DNA of 11,920 nt, taken from positions 21,307-33,226 of the forward strand of contig AQRZ01000056.1 of assembly GCA_000402835.1 (NCBI GenBank), read 5' to 3'. The notes beneath the pieces are model-generated. The model had not been told where the DNA came from. It was given only the letters and a program-made list of their open reading frames with translations, and did not search any database. The position numbers and the translations under genes were made by a program. Of the stretch, positions 1 to 10,098 are shown one piece after another. The DNA comes from Synergistetes bacterium JGI 0000079-D21. GTDB lineage: Bacteria > Synergistota > Synergistia > Synergistales > 79-D21. Each line of letters begins with the position of its first letter. The first letter of the stretch is position 1.

Positions 1-124
1 CAAGAGGACCTCCCTGCGGACGAGCTTCCCGAGGCTGTATTCCCCGGCGCTTGCGGAGATCGTGGAAACCCTCTACTCCCGCGCCGACGAAAAGGGGCTG
101 TTTGCGCCCGAGGAGGGTTCCTGA
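1..124 (+). CDS. 3' end of an unrecognised protein (partial)
   Basis: An open frame enters from the left edge (codons from position 2) and ends at TGA 122-124, giving the last 40 residues of a protein. The tail contains the stretch RTSFPRLYSPALAEIVETLY and ends in APEEGS. I do not recognise the family. The codons are GC-rich like the neighbouring genes, and the peptide has a believable amphipathic helix (SPALAEIVETLYSRADEKG), so it looks like a genuine C-terminus and not a chance frame. It lies on the same strand as ppnP with a 92-nt gap that contains a candidate promoter, so the two need not be co-transcribed. No function is proposed. Confidence 0.5.
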   Translation, partial: KRTSLRTSFPRLYSPALAEIVETLYSRADEKGLFAPEEGS

Positions 125-150
125 AAACCGGTTGCTTTCCGAATCCGTTC

Positions 151-180
151 TTGACCCGAAGGTCCAGGACAGCCTAAACT
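151..180 (+). promoter_or_regulatory. Candidate sigma70-type promoter for ppnP
   Basis: TTGACC (151-156) is followed after 18 nt by TAAACT (175-180), which match the -35 and -10 consensus at five and four of six positions. Transcription would start near 187, about 30 nt before the ppnP ATG. The spacing is slightly long, so this is a moderate candidate. Confidence 0.35.
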
Positions 181-216
181 GCTGGGGGAATACCAACCTG
201 CAGGGAGGGCTCGCCG

Positions 217-537
217 ATGATCGAGAAGTTCGAAAATGTCACGGTCCTGGCAAAAGGGAACATCTATTTCGATGGAAAGGTGCAAAGCCGGACGGTTCTC
301 TTTCCGGACGGTTCGAGGAAGACCCTCGGAGTCATCCTTCCCGGGGAATACGAGTTCGGAACGGCCGACCGGGAGCTGATGGAGATGACCTCCGGGGTGG
401 CTGAAGTCCTTCTGCCGAACGAAACGGAGTGGAAGGCGTTCGGGCCGGGAACCAGCTTCGGGATCCCCGCCAACAGCAGGTTCAAGTACCGTTGCACGGA
501 AATCACCGAGTACGTCTGTTCCTATTTCAAGGATTAG
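217..537 (+). CDS. ppnP: Pyrimidine/purine nucleoside phosphorylase PpnP (YaiE/DUF1255 family)
   Basis: The 106-residue product matches the small single-domain cupin family typified by E. coli YaiE/PpnP, which is usually about 95-105 residues. Visible family signatures are the N-terminal YFDGKVQSRTV strand, PGEYEFGTADRELMEMTSG, VLLPNETEWKAFGPGTSFGIP, and the closing YVCSYFKD. Family members carry out reversible phosphorolysis of many nucleosides to a free base and ribose-1-phosphate in the cytoplasm, so the likely role is nucleoside salvage. The start is well supported: GGGAGGG at 203-209 lies 7 nt before the ATG. A candidate promoter lies at 151-180. The gene is convergent with clpB and ends 21 nt before a strong terminator hairpin, so it is probably monocistronic. 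Confidence 0.93.
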   Translation: MIEKFENVTVLAKGNIYFDGKVQSRTVLFPDGSRKTLGVILPGEYEFGTADRELMEMTSGVAEVLLPNETEWKAFGPGTSFGIPANSRFKYRCTEITEYVCSYFKD

Positions 538-558
538 GCGAAGCAGCCAGGAAAACGA

Positions 559-600
559 AGGGGAGGCCCCTGCCGGATGGACCCGGCGGGGGCCTCCCCT
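559..600. terminator. Bidirectional terminator between ppnP and clpB
   Basis: An 18-nt arm at 559-576 (AGGGGAGGCCCCTGCCGG) pairs with 583-600 across a 6-nt loop, with one mismatch. On the plus strand it is followed by TTGGTGTTCTT, and on the minus strand by TCGTTTTCC. It sits between the stops of two convergent genes (537 and 614), so it can serve both. Confidence 0.88.
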
Positions 601-613
601 TTGGTGTTCTTGC

Positions 614-3238
<2,625 letters not shown>

Positions 3239-3267
3239 GAGAAATCACCTACCTTGGTGAATGAGGG

Positions 3268-4191
3268 TCAACCTTTTCGCGGGTTGAAACCCGATGCGGC
3301 CGCCAGGGCCTTCCAGAGCTCCCGTTCCTTCTCCGTCAGGTTTTTCGGGGTGACGATCCGGACCGTCACCAGGAGGTCTCCGACGGAGCCGCCCCGGGTC
3401 GGCAGCCCCTTGTCCTTCAGCCGGAGCACCTGCCCGGAGGAAATCCCCGGGGGAACCCTCAGGGTCACGGTCCCGTCCAGCGTCTGCACCGGGACTTCGC
3501 ATCCCAGGGCCGCTTCCCAGGGAGCCAGGTCCAGGGTCGTTTTCAGGTTGTGGCAGTCCACGGTGAAACGGGGATCGTGCTTCAGCCGGACTTTCAGGTA
3601 CAGGTCCCCTGCGGGGCCTCCGCCCCTGCCCGGCGCCCCCTGGCCCCCCAGCCGGATTTTCGTCCCCTCGGAAACCCCCCTGGGGATCGTGACGTCGTAT
3701 TCCCGGCGGCCGGAGGGGGTCTCAAGGGCGATATGCCGGGTCGTGCCGCGGGCCGCTTCCTCCAGGGAGACCTCGATCTCGGCCTCGGTGTCCTGTCCCT
3801 TCTGGGGGCGCCGGACGGTCCTTCGGAAGGGCTCTTCCCCCGGGAAACCGCCCATCCCCCCGAAAATCGTCCGGAAAAAATCGCTGAAATCGAACCCGCC
3901 GGCGCCTTCGCCGAAGGGCACTCCGGAGACGTCCCAGCCCGGAGGCGGGGTAAAGGGTTCCCCCTGTTTCCAGTTGGCCCCCAGGGTGTCGTATTTTCTC
4001 CGTTTTTCGGGATCCTTCAGGACCTCGTAGGCCTCGTTCAGTTCCTTGTACCGCTCTTCCGCTCCCGGGGACTTGTTGACGTCCGGGTGGAGCTCTCGGG
4101 CCTTCTTTCGGAAGGCTTTGCGGATTTCCTCTTCGGTTGCGGTCCTCGGAACGCCGAGAACCGCGTAATAGTCCTTGTAGGTAACGGCCAT
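3268..4191 (-). CDS. cbpA: Class II J-domain co-chaperone (CbpA/DnaJ-like, no zinc finger)
   Basis: The 307-residue product starts with a complete J domain (about 5-70) carrying the HPD tripeptide at 35-37, which stimulates DnaK ATPase. A G/F-rich linker (about 85-120, with GGMGGFPGEE) follows, then the two-lobed C-terminal substrate-binding region (about 125-295, including the IPRGVSEGTKIRLGGQG and VPPGISSGQVLRLKDKG repeats). There are no CxxCxGxG zinc repeats, so it is a class II (CbpA/DnaJB-type) protein and not canonical DnaJ. AAGGGGGG lies a few bases upstream of the ATG. It sits between dnaK and clpB on the same strand, so it is probably the dedicated partner that feeds aggregates to both. 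The symbol is by similarity of architecture; curved-DNA binding is not implied. Confidence 0.92.
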   Translation of the reverse strand: MAVTYKDYYAVLGVPRTATEEEIRKAFRKKARELHPDVNKSPGAEERYKELNEAYEVLKDPEKRRKYDTLGANWKQGEPFTPPPGWDVSGVPFGEGAGGFDFSDFFRTIFGGMGGFPGEEPFRRTVRRPQKGQDTEAEIEVSLEEAARGTTRHIALETPSGRREYDVTIPRGVSEGTKIRLGGQGAPGRGGGPAGDLYLKVRLKHDPRFTVDCHNLKTTLDLAPWEAALGCEVPVQTLDGTVTLRVPPGISSGQVLRLKDKGLPTRGGSVGDLLVTVRIVTPKNLTEKERELWKALAAASGFNPRKG

Positions 4192-4228
4192 GGGATTTCC
4201 CCCCTTCCGGCTCGGGACCCCCTGGAAC

Positions 4229-4263
4229 CGACGTGCCCCCGCCGCAGGGGAGGGGGCACGTCG
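4229..4263 (-). other. Perfect 12-bp stem-loop between dnaK and the J-protein gene
   Basis: CGACGTGCCCCC (4229-4240) and GGGGGCACGTCG (4252-4263) are perfect inverted repeats around an 11-nt loop. In the minus-strand mRNA the hairpin lies about 40 nt after the dnaK stop and about 40 nt before the J-protein start. No T-tract follows it, so a simple terminator is unlikely. A transcript-processing, stabilising or partial attenuation element that sets dnaK above the downstream genes is more plausible (inference). Confidence 0.6.
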
Positions 4264-4300
4264 AAAGGGGCTTACCGATCCCGCACTTTTCCCGGCGGGC

Positions 4301-6190
<1,890 letters not shown>

Positions 6191-6281
6191 CTGGAAATCC
6201 TCCTTGAGTTGGCGAAAACCGCGGGGCCGGTAAGCGTCCGGCGTCCCGCGGAGTTCGATGAAATCGCTATGGAACGGGTTC

Positions 6282-6310
6282 ATTATATTGGTCAGGATTC
6301 ATCAGGACAA
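6282..6310 (-). promoter_or_regulatory. Probable vegetative-type promoter of the dnaK cluster
   Basis: On the minus strand TTGTCC (6305-6310) is followed after exactly 17 nt by a perfect TATAAT (6282-6287). Transcription would begin near 6275, leaving a leader of about 85 nt before the dnaK ATG at 6190. A direct repeat TCAGGA-ttca-TCAGGA (plus strand, 6292-6307) lies in the spacer and -35. No CIRCE element (TTAGCACTC with its inverted copy) and no clear sigma32 pair is visible. Confidence 0.65.
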
Positions 6311-6321
6311 ATCATCGAGGG

Positions 6322-6336
6322 TAGTCTGGAGGACTA
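6322..6336. repeat. Small inverted repeat upstream of the dnaK promoter
   Basis: TAGTC (6322-6326) and GACTA (6332-6336) flank 5 nt, about one helical turn centre to centre. They lie about a dozen bases upstream of the dnaK -35 hexamer. The position would suit a regulator-binding site, but short arms like these also arise by chance. Confidence 0.3.
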
Positions 6337-6383
6337 TCAGGCCCATTCAATGCCAAATAACCCTATGAAAATGGTCATTTGAA

Positions 6384-7271
6384 TCATAAATCTCTTTCTT
6401 GCTTCTTTTTTCGCCTTTCCGCTTCTGACCAGACCGAGAGGAGGACGCCGGCCAGGATGACGCTCCCGCCCAGCAGGACCTGCCCGTTCAGCGTTTCCCT
6501 TCCCCAGGCGACGGAAAGGAAATAGCCGAAGGGGCCTTCGAGGGAAAGAAGGATTCCCGCGTGGGTGTCGTCGCAGAATTTCTGGGCCGAGTTCTGGGCC
6601 CAGAAGGCAAACAGCGTGAGGCCGAAGACGAGGTAGGCCAGGGCCCCCCATCCCGGCAGGGATAAGGCCGTTTCGGGGAAGGGCTCGAAGAGGAGTGCCG
6701 CTCCGACGAGGACCAGGGCCGCCGTGTCCACCTGGAAGACCGCCAGGGCCATGGGATCCATGACGCGGCAGAGGTGGCCGATGACGATCACGTCCAGCGC
6801 GATGAAGAGCGCCAGGAGGCAGGACAGGGCGTCGCCCCTGCCGAAGGCCATCCCCGGGGTGAAGGCCATCACCATCAGGCCTGCGGTGCAGAGCAGTGCC
6901 GCGGCAAGGCCCTCCGGGGCGGGGCGCCTCCGGTAGAGGAGGCTGTAGAGAAGGGGCACCAGGACGACGTTGGTCCCCGCGATGAAGGCCTGTCTCCCCG
7001 GCGTGGTGAAAAGGAGGCCGAAAATCTGGAGGAGGAAGAGGACGGCGATGACGAACCCCGCCCCGGCTGCCGGCAGGAGGAGGCGCCGCTCGACGGCGGC
7101 GATGCGCTGCCGGAAGAAAAACGACATGAGCAGGGCGGCGATTCCGAGACGGATCGCCGATAGCCACAGGGGGCCCATTTCCTGGAGGAGGAAATCGCTC
7201 ACAGGGTATCCGGCTCCCCAGAGGAAGGCGACCAGGAGCATCGTTGCGTCCGCTAGAATGGTCTTGCGCAT
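6384..7271 (-). CDS. DMT-superfamily transporter, EamA family
   Basis: The 295-residue product is almost entirely hydrophobic, with about ten predicted membrane segments arranged as two EamA-like halves. Typical features are the opening segment MLLVAFLWGAGYPVSDFLL, the short GTNVVLVPLLYSLLYRRR loop at the end of the first half, and HAGILLSLEGPFGYFLSVAWG in the second half. The tail is a basic cytoplasmic stretch (AERRKKKQERDL). EamA permeases usually export or exchange amino acids or other small metabolites; the substrate cannot be read from the sequence. I chose ATG 7271 because it begins directly before the first membrane helix; the longer GTG frame from 7325 would overlap the divergent yhcH start. 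No good Shine-Dalgarno is visible at 7271. The stop is 193 nt upstream of dnaK on the same strand, with no obvious terminator between. Confidence 0.87.
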   Translation of the reverse strand: MRKTILADATMLLVAFLWGAGYPVSDFLLQEMGPLWLSAIRLGIAALLMSFFFRQRIAAVERRLLLPAAGAGFVIAVLFLLQIFGLLFTTPGRQAFIAGTNVVLVPLLYSLLYRRRPAPEGLAAALLCTAGLMVMAFTPGMAFGRGDALSCLLALFIALDVIVIGHLCRVMDPMALAVFQVDTAALVLVGAALLFEPFPETALSLPGWGALAYLVFGLTLFAFWAQNSAQKFCDDTHAGILLSLEGPFGYFLSVAWGRETLNGQVLLGGSVILAGVLLSVWSEAERRKKKQERDL

Positions 7272-7317
7272 GGTGGCTATTCTACACTCAGTTTCGGAAA
7301 GGAAGGGCGGGGTCAGG

Positions 7318-7779
7318 ATGATCACGGGCAGGATCGAAGAATTCCGGCATTACCGCGTTCCCGCGGAGGGGGTCGAAGAAGCCCTGGCCTGGTTGGAGAA
7401 AGGCGGAGCGGATACCCTTGAACCCGGGCGGTATCCGCTGGAAGGAACCGGGGCGGTGGCGATCGTGGCGGAAGGGACGACGGTCCCGGAAGGATGCGAG
7501 GAGTGGGAGGCCCACCGGCGTTTCGCCGATCTCCAGGTCGTCCTCTCGGGAGAGGAGGTCATGGGGTTCGCCCCGCTTTCGGCGATGGCTCCCAAGGGGG
7601 AGTACGACGAAGAAAACGATTGCCAGGTCCTTTCCGGGACCGGGAATTTCATGAAGGTCCAGCCCGGCGGGTTCGCTTTCTTCGCCCCGAACGATGCCCA
7701 CAAGGCCATGCTTTCGCCGGAGGAAGGCGAGGCCCGCCGGGTCCGGAAGGTGATCTTCAAGCTTCCCTGGAAGGGTTGA
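7318..7779 (+). CDS. YhcH/YjgK/YiaL family protein (DUF386, cupin fold)
   Basis: The 153-residue product has the length and core motifs of the YhcH/YjgK/YiaL family. WEAHRRFADLQVVLSGEE (about 63-80) supplies the conserved E-x-H metal-binding pair, and FFAPNDAHKAML (about 121-132) supplies another conserved His. The ending VRKVIFKLPWKG is typical. Members are small metal-binding beta-barrels often found with sugar or sialic-acid catabolic genes; an anomerase-type role has been proposed for some, but the reaction here cannot be assigned. The ATG at 7318 follows a purine-rich GGAAGGGCGGGG stretch. It is divergent from the EamA permease with only 46 nt between starts, so the pair may share a control region, although no clear promoter can be read there. 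A short hairpin overlaps its stop. Confidence 0.88.
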   Translation: MITGRIEEFRHYRVPAEGVEEALAWLEKGGADTLEPGRYPLEGTGAVAIVAEGTTVPEGCEEWEAHRRFADLQVVLSGEEVMGFAPLSAMAPKGEYDEENDCQVLSGTGNFMKVQPGGFAFFAPNDAHKAMLSPEEGEARRVRKVIFKLPWKG

Positions 7780-7793
7780 AGAGTTTTCTTCAA
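7776..7793 (+). other. Hairpin overlapping the stop codon of the YhcH-family gene
   Basis: TTGAAGA (7776-7782) and TCTTCAA (7787-7793) form a perfect 7-bp stem with a 4-nt loop, and the TGA stop (7777-7779) is inside the left arm. It is AT-rich and not followed by a T-tract, so it is at best a weak terminator or an mRNA 3'-end structure. Confidence 0.35.
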
Positions 7794-7808
7794 AAGCTGT
7801 ACCGCTGA

Positions 7809-8129
7809 AGGCGAAAGCGTGCTAAGGTCGACCTGATGGCCGGGGTGGCCATGGTCCGGGGGGATACCTATGCCCGGTCGTTCAGGGACCTCGCTGGTCG
7901 ATTTGGAATCGGATTCGAAGCCCTGGAAGTGGACGACTACCCGGACGTATTCCGGGCACTGGAGTCCGGGAAAGCCCAGGTGGGCCTGGTCAGCCGTTCC
8001 TACGGACAGGCCAACCAGGGCCGTTTCCACGTGACGCGCACCCCTATCGTGATTTCACCCGTCGAGCTCAGGTTTGCCGCTCCGCAGGGGCGAACCTCGC
8101 GGCCTTCCTTTTCCGGAAAAAGGCGGTGA
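7809..8129 (+). pseudogene. Remnant: substrate-binding (SBP-like) sensor domain fragment
   Basis: The open stretch after the TGA at 7806 encodes a fragment resembling the second lobe of amino-acid-ABC-type periplasmic binding domains used as sensors. The recognisable run is VDLMAGVAMVRGDTYARSF, then GFEALEVDDYPDVFRALESGKAQVGLVSR, then TPIVISPVELRFAAPQGR. There is no signal peptide, first lobe or membrane anchor, and a stop lies just upstream, so the N-terminus of the gene is gone. After about 8092 the homology leaves this frame; it seems to resume in frame +2 as NLAAFLFRKKAVRLARQ, which resembles the end of a membrane helix. The stop of this frame overlaps the GTG of the next open frame (GTGA, 8126-8129), so a gene caller could report two coupled genes. 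I read them as pieces of one broken gene. Confidence 0.65.
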
Positions 8130-8685
8130 GGCTTGCCCGCCAGCTCCTGAAGAGCCGGGAAGCCCTCCGGGTCCAAAAGGACACCCTCGAGAACCTCTTC
8201 CAGAACTCACCGGAAGCCATCGCCTTCCTGGATGCAGAAGGAATGGTGGTGAGGGTCAATCGACCCTTTTTCGAGTTGTTCGGCTTTACCGACGAAGAGT
8301 GCAGGGGAAGGCACCTGGACGATCTCCTCGTTCCTGCCGACCGGAAGGAGGAGGCCTCCCGCATTACCGACCGTGCAAGAATGGGGTTGCCCACTTCGTT
8401 CGAGACGGTGCGGACGGCGAAGGACGGAAAGCGAATCGACGTGCAGGCCCAGGGCGTCCCGGTTTTCAGCGAGGGAGGCAAGATCGGGGAATATTTCCTC
8501 TACCGGGACATCCGGGACCGCAAGGCGGCCGAAAGGGCCCTCCTGGCGAACCGGGAAGACCTGAAGCGAAGCCTCCAGAGGATGGACCGTGCCTGGAAGC
8601 AAACGGTGGAGGTCCTCTCTTCCACGGCGGAGGCCAGGGATCCCTACACGGCGGGGCACCAGCGAAAAGTCGCCCAGCTTGCAGG

Positions 8686-8799
8686 GGCACCCTCTTCGAC
8701 GAGAACGTTGTGGACGCCTGCCTTTTCCTGTTCCGGGAAAAGCGGTTCGCCTTCCGGGAGCTCGAGGAGATCCGAAGTCCCTGGGCTTTGCCCCTGTAG
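8686..8799 (+). pseudogene. Remnant: C-terminal end of the HD-GYP domain in another frame
   Basis: In frame +1 the sequence reads GTLFDENVVDACLFLFREK and continues to a TAG at 8797-8799. The pattern GT-x-FDP-x-VVDACL is the typical last helix of HD-GYP domains. It begins 2 nt after the last in-frame match to the HD-GYP N-terminal helix (8683), in a different frame. The catalytic core, normally more than 100 residues, is therefore missing between the two, and the join is out of frame. Confidence 0.65.
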
Positions 8800-8834
8800 T
8801 CCGGTTCACCGACTTTGCGAAAAATGGAATTTGT

Positions 8835-8840
8835 TTGACA
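8835..8840 (+). promoter_or_regulatory. Candidate -35 box upstream of the proline racemase gene
   Basis: A perfect TTGACA lies 72 nt upstream of the racemase ATG, in a locally AT-richer stretch after the pseudogene. The hexamer 17 nt downstream (GAAACT, 8858-8863) matches the -10 consensus at only three positions. If a promoter is here it probably needs an activator. Confidence is low. Confidence 0.25.
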
Positions 8841-8912
8841 GCCCGGGTTTTTCATACGAAACTGGAAGGGCTTAATTTGGCATCCAATTCAGACCTTTGG
8901 GAGGACGGCAAG

Positions 8913-9920
8913 ATGGACATAGAGCGGTTTGCAGCGGTGGTCGATACCCATACGGGTGGTGAACCGACGCGCCTGGTCGTGGGCGGTGGGCCCCTCCTCA
9001 AGGGAGCTACGATCACCGAGAAGTGGCTGGATTTCATGGAGAATCACGACGATTTCAGGGCCTTTGTCATGAACGAGCCCCACGGGCATTCGGACATGTT
9101 TGGCGCCCTGCTGGTTCCGGCCTGTCATCCGGAGGCCCATTACGGGATCATCTTCATGGACGCGGCAACAAGCCTTTCCATGTGCGGACACGGTTCCATC
9201 GGGCTGGGCCGCACCCTGGTCGACCTGGGAATGATCCCGAAAACCGAGCCGTTCACGGAGGTCGTGCTGGACACCCCGGCGGGCCTCGTCCGCCTCAAGG
9301 TCGAAGTGAAGGACAACATCGTGGGGGACGTCATCCTGAGCAACGTCCCGGCTTTCGTCTACGCCCGGGACATCGAGCTGATGGTCCCCTCGCTGGGCAG
9401 GAAGATTCACCTGGACATCTCCTACGGGGGCAATTTCTTCGCCATCGTCCCGGCCGGGCAGCTGGACCTCGAAATTTCACCCGCCGAGTGCGGGCGGATC
9501 GTGCCGCTGGGACTGGAGATCCTGAGAGAGGTCAACCGGACGGTGAAGGTGCAGCACCCCGAGGAGAAGGCCATCGACCACGTGGCCCTGGTGGAGTTCA
9601 GCCTGGAGAGGCCCGGCCAGGTCACACGGAACACGGTGGTCTGGGGAGAGGGAAACCAGGACCGTTCCCCCTGCGGCACCGGCACCTGCGCGAAGATGGC
9701 GCTCCTGGCCGCCAAGGGGAAGCTTGCCCCGGGCGAGAAGTTCCTGCACCAGAGCATCACGGACAGCCTGTTCGAAGGCTGGTATGAACCAGGTCCGAAA
9801 GTAGGCGGCTTTGACACGGTCCTCCCGTTCCTCAAAAGCCGGTCCTACGTCACCGGTTTCAACTTTCTCCTGAAACAGCCCGGCGACAAGGTGGGAGAAG
9901 GGTTCCAGCTGAAACGCTGA
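8913..9920 (+). CDS. Proline racemase family protein (proline racemase / hydroxyproline 2-epimerase)
   Basis: The 335-residue product has the length and motifs of clostridial-type proline racemases: AAVVDTHTGGEPTRLVVGG near the start, NEPHGHSDMFGALL, and the first catalytic cysteine in MCGHGSIG (Cys91). DISYGGNFFAIV and the second cysteine in DRSPCGTGTCAK (Cys254) follow, then SYVTGFNFLL near the end. Two cysteines act as the opposed acid/base pair that inverts the alpha-carbon without PLP. Having Cys at both sites argues against trans-3-hydroxyproline dehydratase, where the second is Thr. Whether the substrate is proline or 4-hydroxyproline cannot be decided by eye. ATG 8913 has GGGAGG 8 nt upstream; the upstream part of this open frame runs through the pseudogene and is not homologous. 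The FAD oxidoreductase 178 nt downstream is its likely pathway partner. Confidence 0.92.
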   Translation: MDIERFAAVVDTHTGGEPTRLVVGGGPLLKGATITEKWLDFMENHDDFRAFVMNEPHGHSDMFGALLVPACHPEAHYGIIFMDAATSLSMCGHGSIGLGRTLVDLGMIPKTEPFTEVVLDTPAGLVRLKVEVKDNIVGDVILSNVPAFVYARDIELMVPSLGRKIHLDISYGGNFFAIVPAGQLDLEISPAECGRIVPLGLEILREVNRTVKVQHPEEKAIDHVALVEFSLERPGQVTRNTVVWGEGNQDRSPCGTGTCAKMALLAAKGKLAPGEKFLHQSITDSLFEGWYEPGPKVGGFDTVLPFLKSRSYVTGFNFLLKQPGDKVGEGFQLKR

Positions 9921-9946
9921 ACGACGGGACGGGGGAGCGAAAAGGG

Positions 9947-10024
9947 ATGAATTGCCAGGACGACTGGCACCTGCCCCTGCCAAGGGGATGCCGAAAAAGA
10001 CCTCCGTGTGAAAGGTCGGACTGA
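9947..10024 (+). CDS. Possible 25-codon leader peptide with Pro-Pro (speculative)
   Basis: An ATG at 9947 preceded by GGGGGAG (9931-9937, 9 nt upstream) opens a 25-codon frame that ends at TGA 10022-10024. The peptide reads MNCQDDWHLPLPRGCRKRPP then CERSD. Four of 25 residues are proline, including a Pro-Pro pair at codons 19-20 (10001-10006). Those two codons lie exactly in the left arm of the stem that covers the downstream gene's ribosome-binding site. The frame is too short for codon statistics to help and no homologue is known to me, so its translation is unproven. Confidence 0.3.
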   Translation: MNCQDDWHLPLPRGCRKRPPCERSD

Positions 10025-10095
10025 ACCCGAGCGGCTTGTCCAGTGTTCGGGAGAGCGAGGCAGCTCTCCCCTGACGATGCCAAGGGAGGTCTTTT
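9995..10095 (+). promoter_or_regulatory. Structured leader that sequesters the oxidoreductase ribosome-binding site
   Basis: AAAAGACCTCC (9995-10005) is the exact reverse complement of GGAGGTCTTTT (10085-10095), giving an 11-bp closing stem. The right arm contains most of the GGGAGG Shine-Dalgarno (10084-10089) of the gene starting at 10099. Inside the stem is an 8-bp hairpin, GGGAGAGC (10049-10056) with GCTCTCCC (10063-10070). Upstream in the same gap are two more hairpins: TGCCAG (9953-9958)/CTGGCA (9964-9969) and CCCCT (9974-9978)/AGGGG (9983-9987). The fold resembles a translational switch. It does not match the glycine, TPP, SAM, cobalamin or guanidine riboswitch cores I know. Confidence 0.5.
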
Positions 10096-10098
10096 CGC

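Larger units (their letters stand above)
8126..8875 (+). pseudogene. Remnant: PAS domain and start of an HD-GYP domain, then frameshifted
   Basis: The GTG-initiated frame encodes a linker helix, one complete PAS domain (about residues 20-135: LENLFQNSPEAIAFLDAEG, NRPFFELFGFTDEECRGR, DGKRIDVQAQG, YRDIRDRKAAE) and the first helix of an HD-GYP domain, VEVLSSTAEARDPYTAGHQRKVAQLA (about 161-186). Homology stops abruptly there. The remaining 60 or so residues are a Ser/Pro/Arg-rich out-of-frame tail. The HD pair, the HxxxxGYP motif and the other metal ligands of a cyclic-di-GMP phosphodiesterase are absent, so no HD-GYP activity is possible. A soluble PAS protein could still be made if this frame is translated, but no convincing Shine-Dalgarno precedes the GTG. 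Together with the flanking fragments it is best seen as a decayed sensor. Confidence 0.7.

Noticed and set aside
6191..6283. In-frame 31-residue N-terminal extension of DnaK
   Set aside because: The AAGGAGGA ribosome-binding site sits just before codon 32 ([12 protein letters not shown]), the extension has no Hsp70 homology, and its ATG overlaps the -10 box.
6191..6383. CIRCE operator or sigma32 promoter for the dnaK cluster
   Set aside because: No TTAGCACTC/GAGTGCTAA pair and no convincing CTTGAA with CCCCATNT was found. ATTGAA near 6350 has no matching -10.
8589..8912. In-frame N-terminal extension of the proline racemase
   Set aside because: It reads through the pseudogene remnant in a non-homologous frame. 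The strong GGGAGG site and family alignment place the start at 8913.
9140..9343. Antisense ORFs across the racemase and oxidoreductase genes (including 9477-10157 and 9859-11106 minus)
   Set aside because: They mirror clearly homologous coding genes and show no motifs or start signals.
10006..10084. Glycine riboswitch, suggested by GGGAGAGC...GCTCTCCCCTGA before an amino-acid oxidoreductase
   Set aside because: The conserved glycine aptamer core (GCCGAAGG-type loop and tandem aptamers) is absent. The two matched segments simply form a local hairpin.
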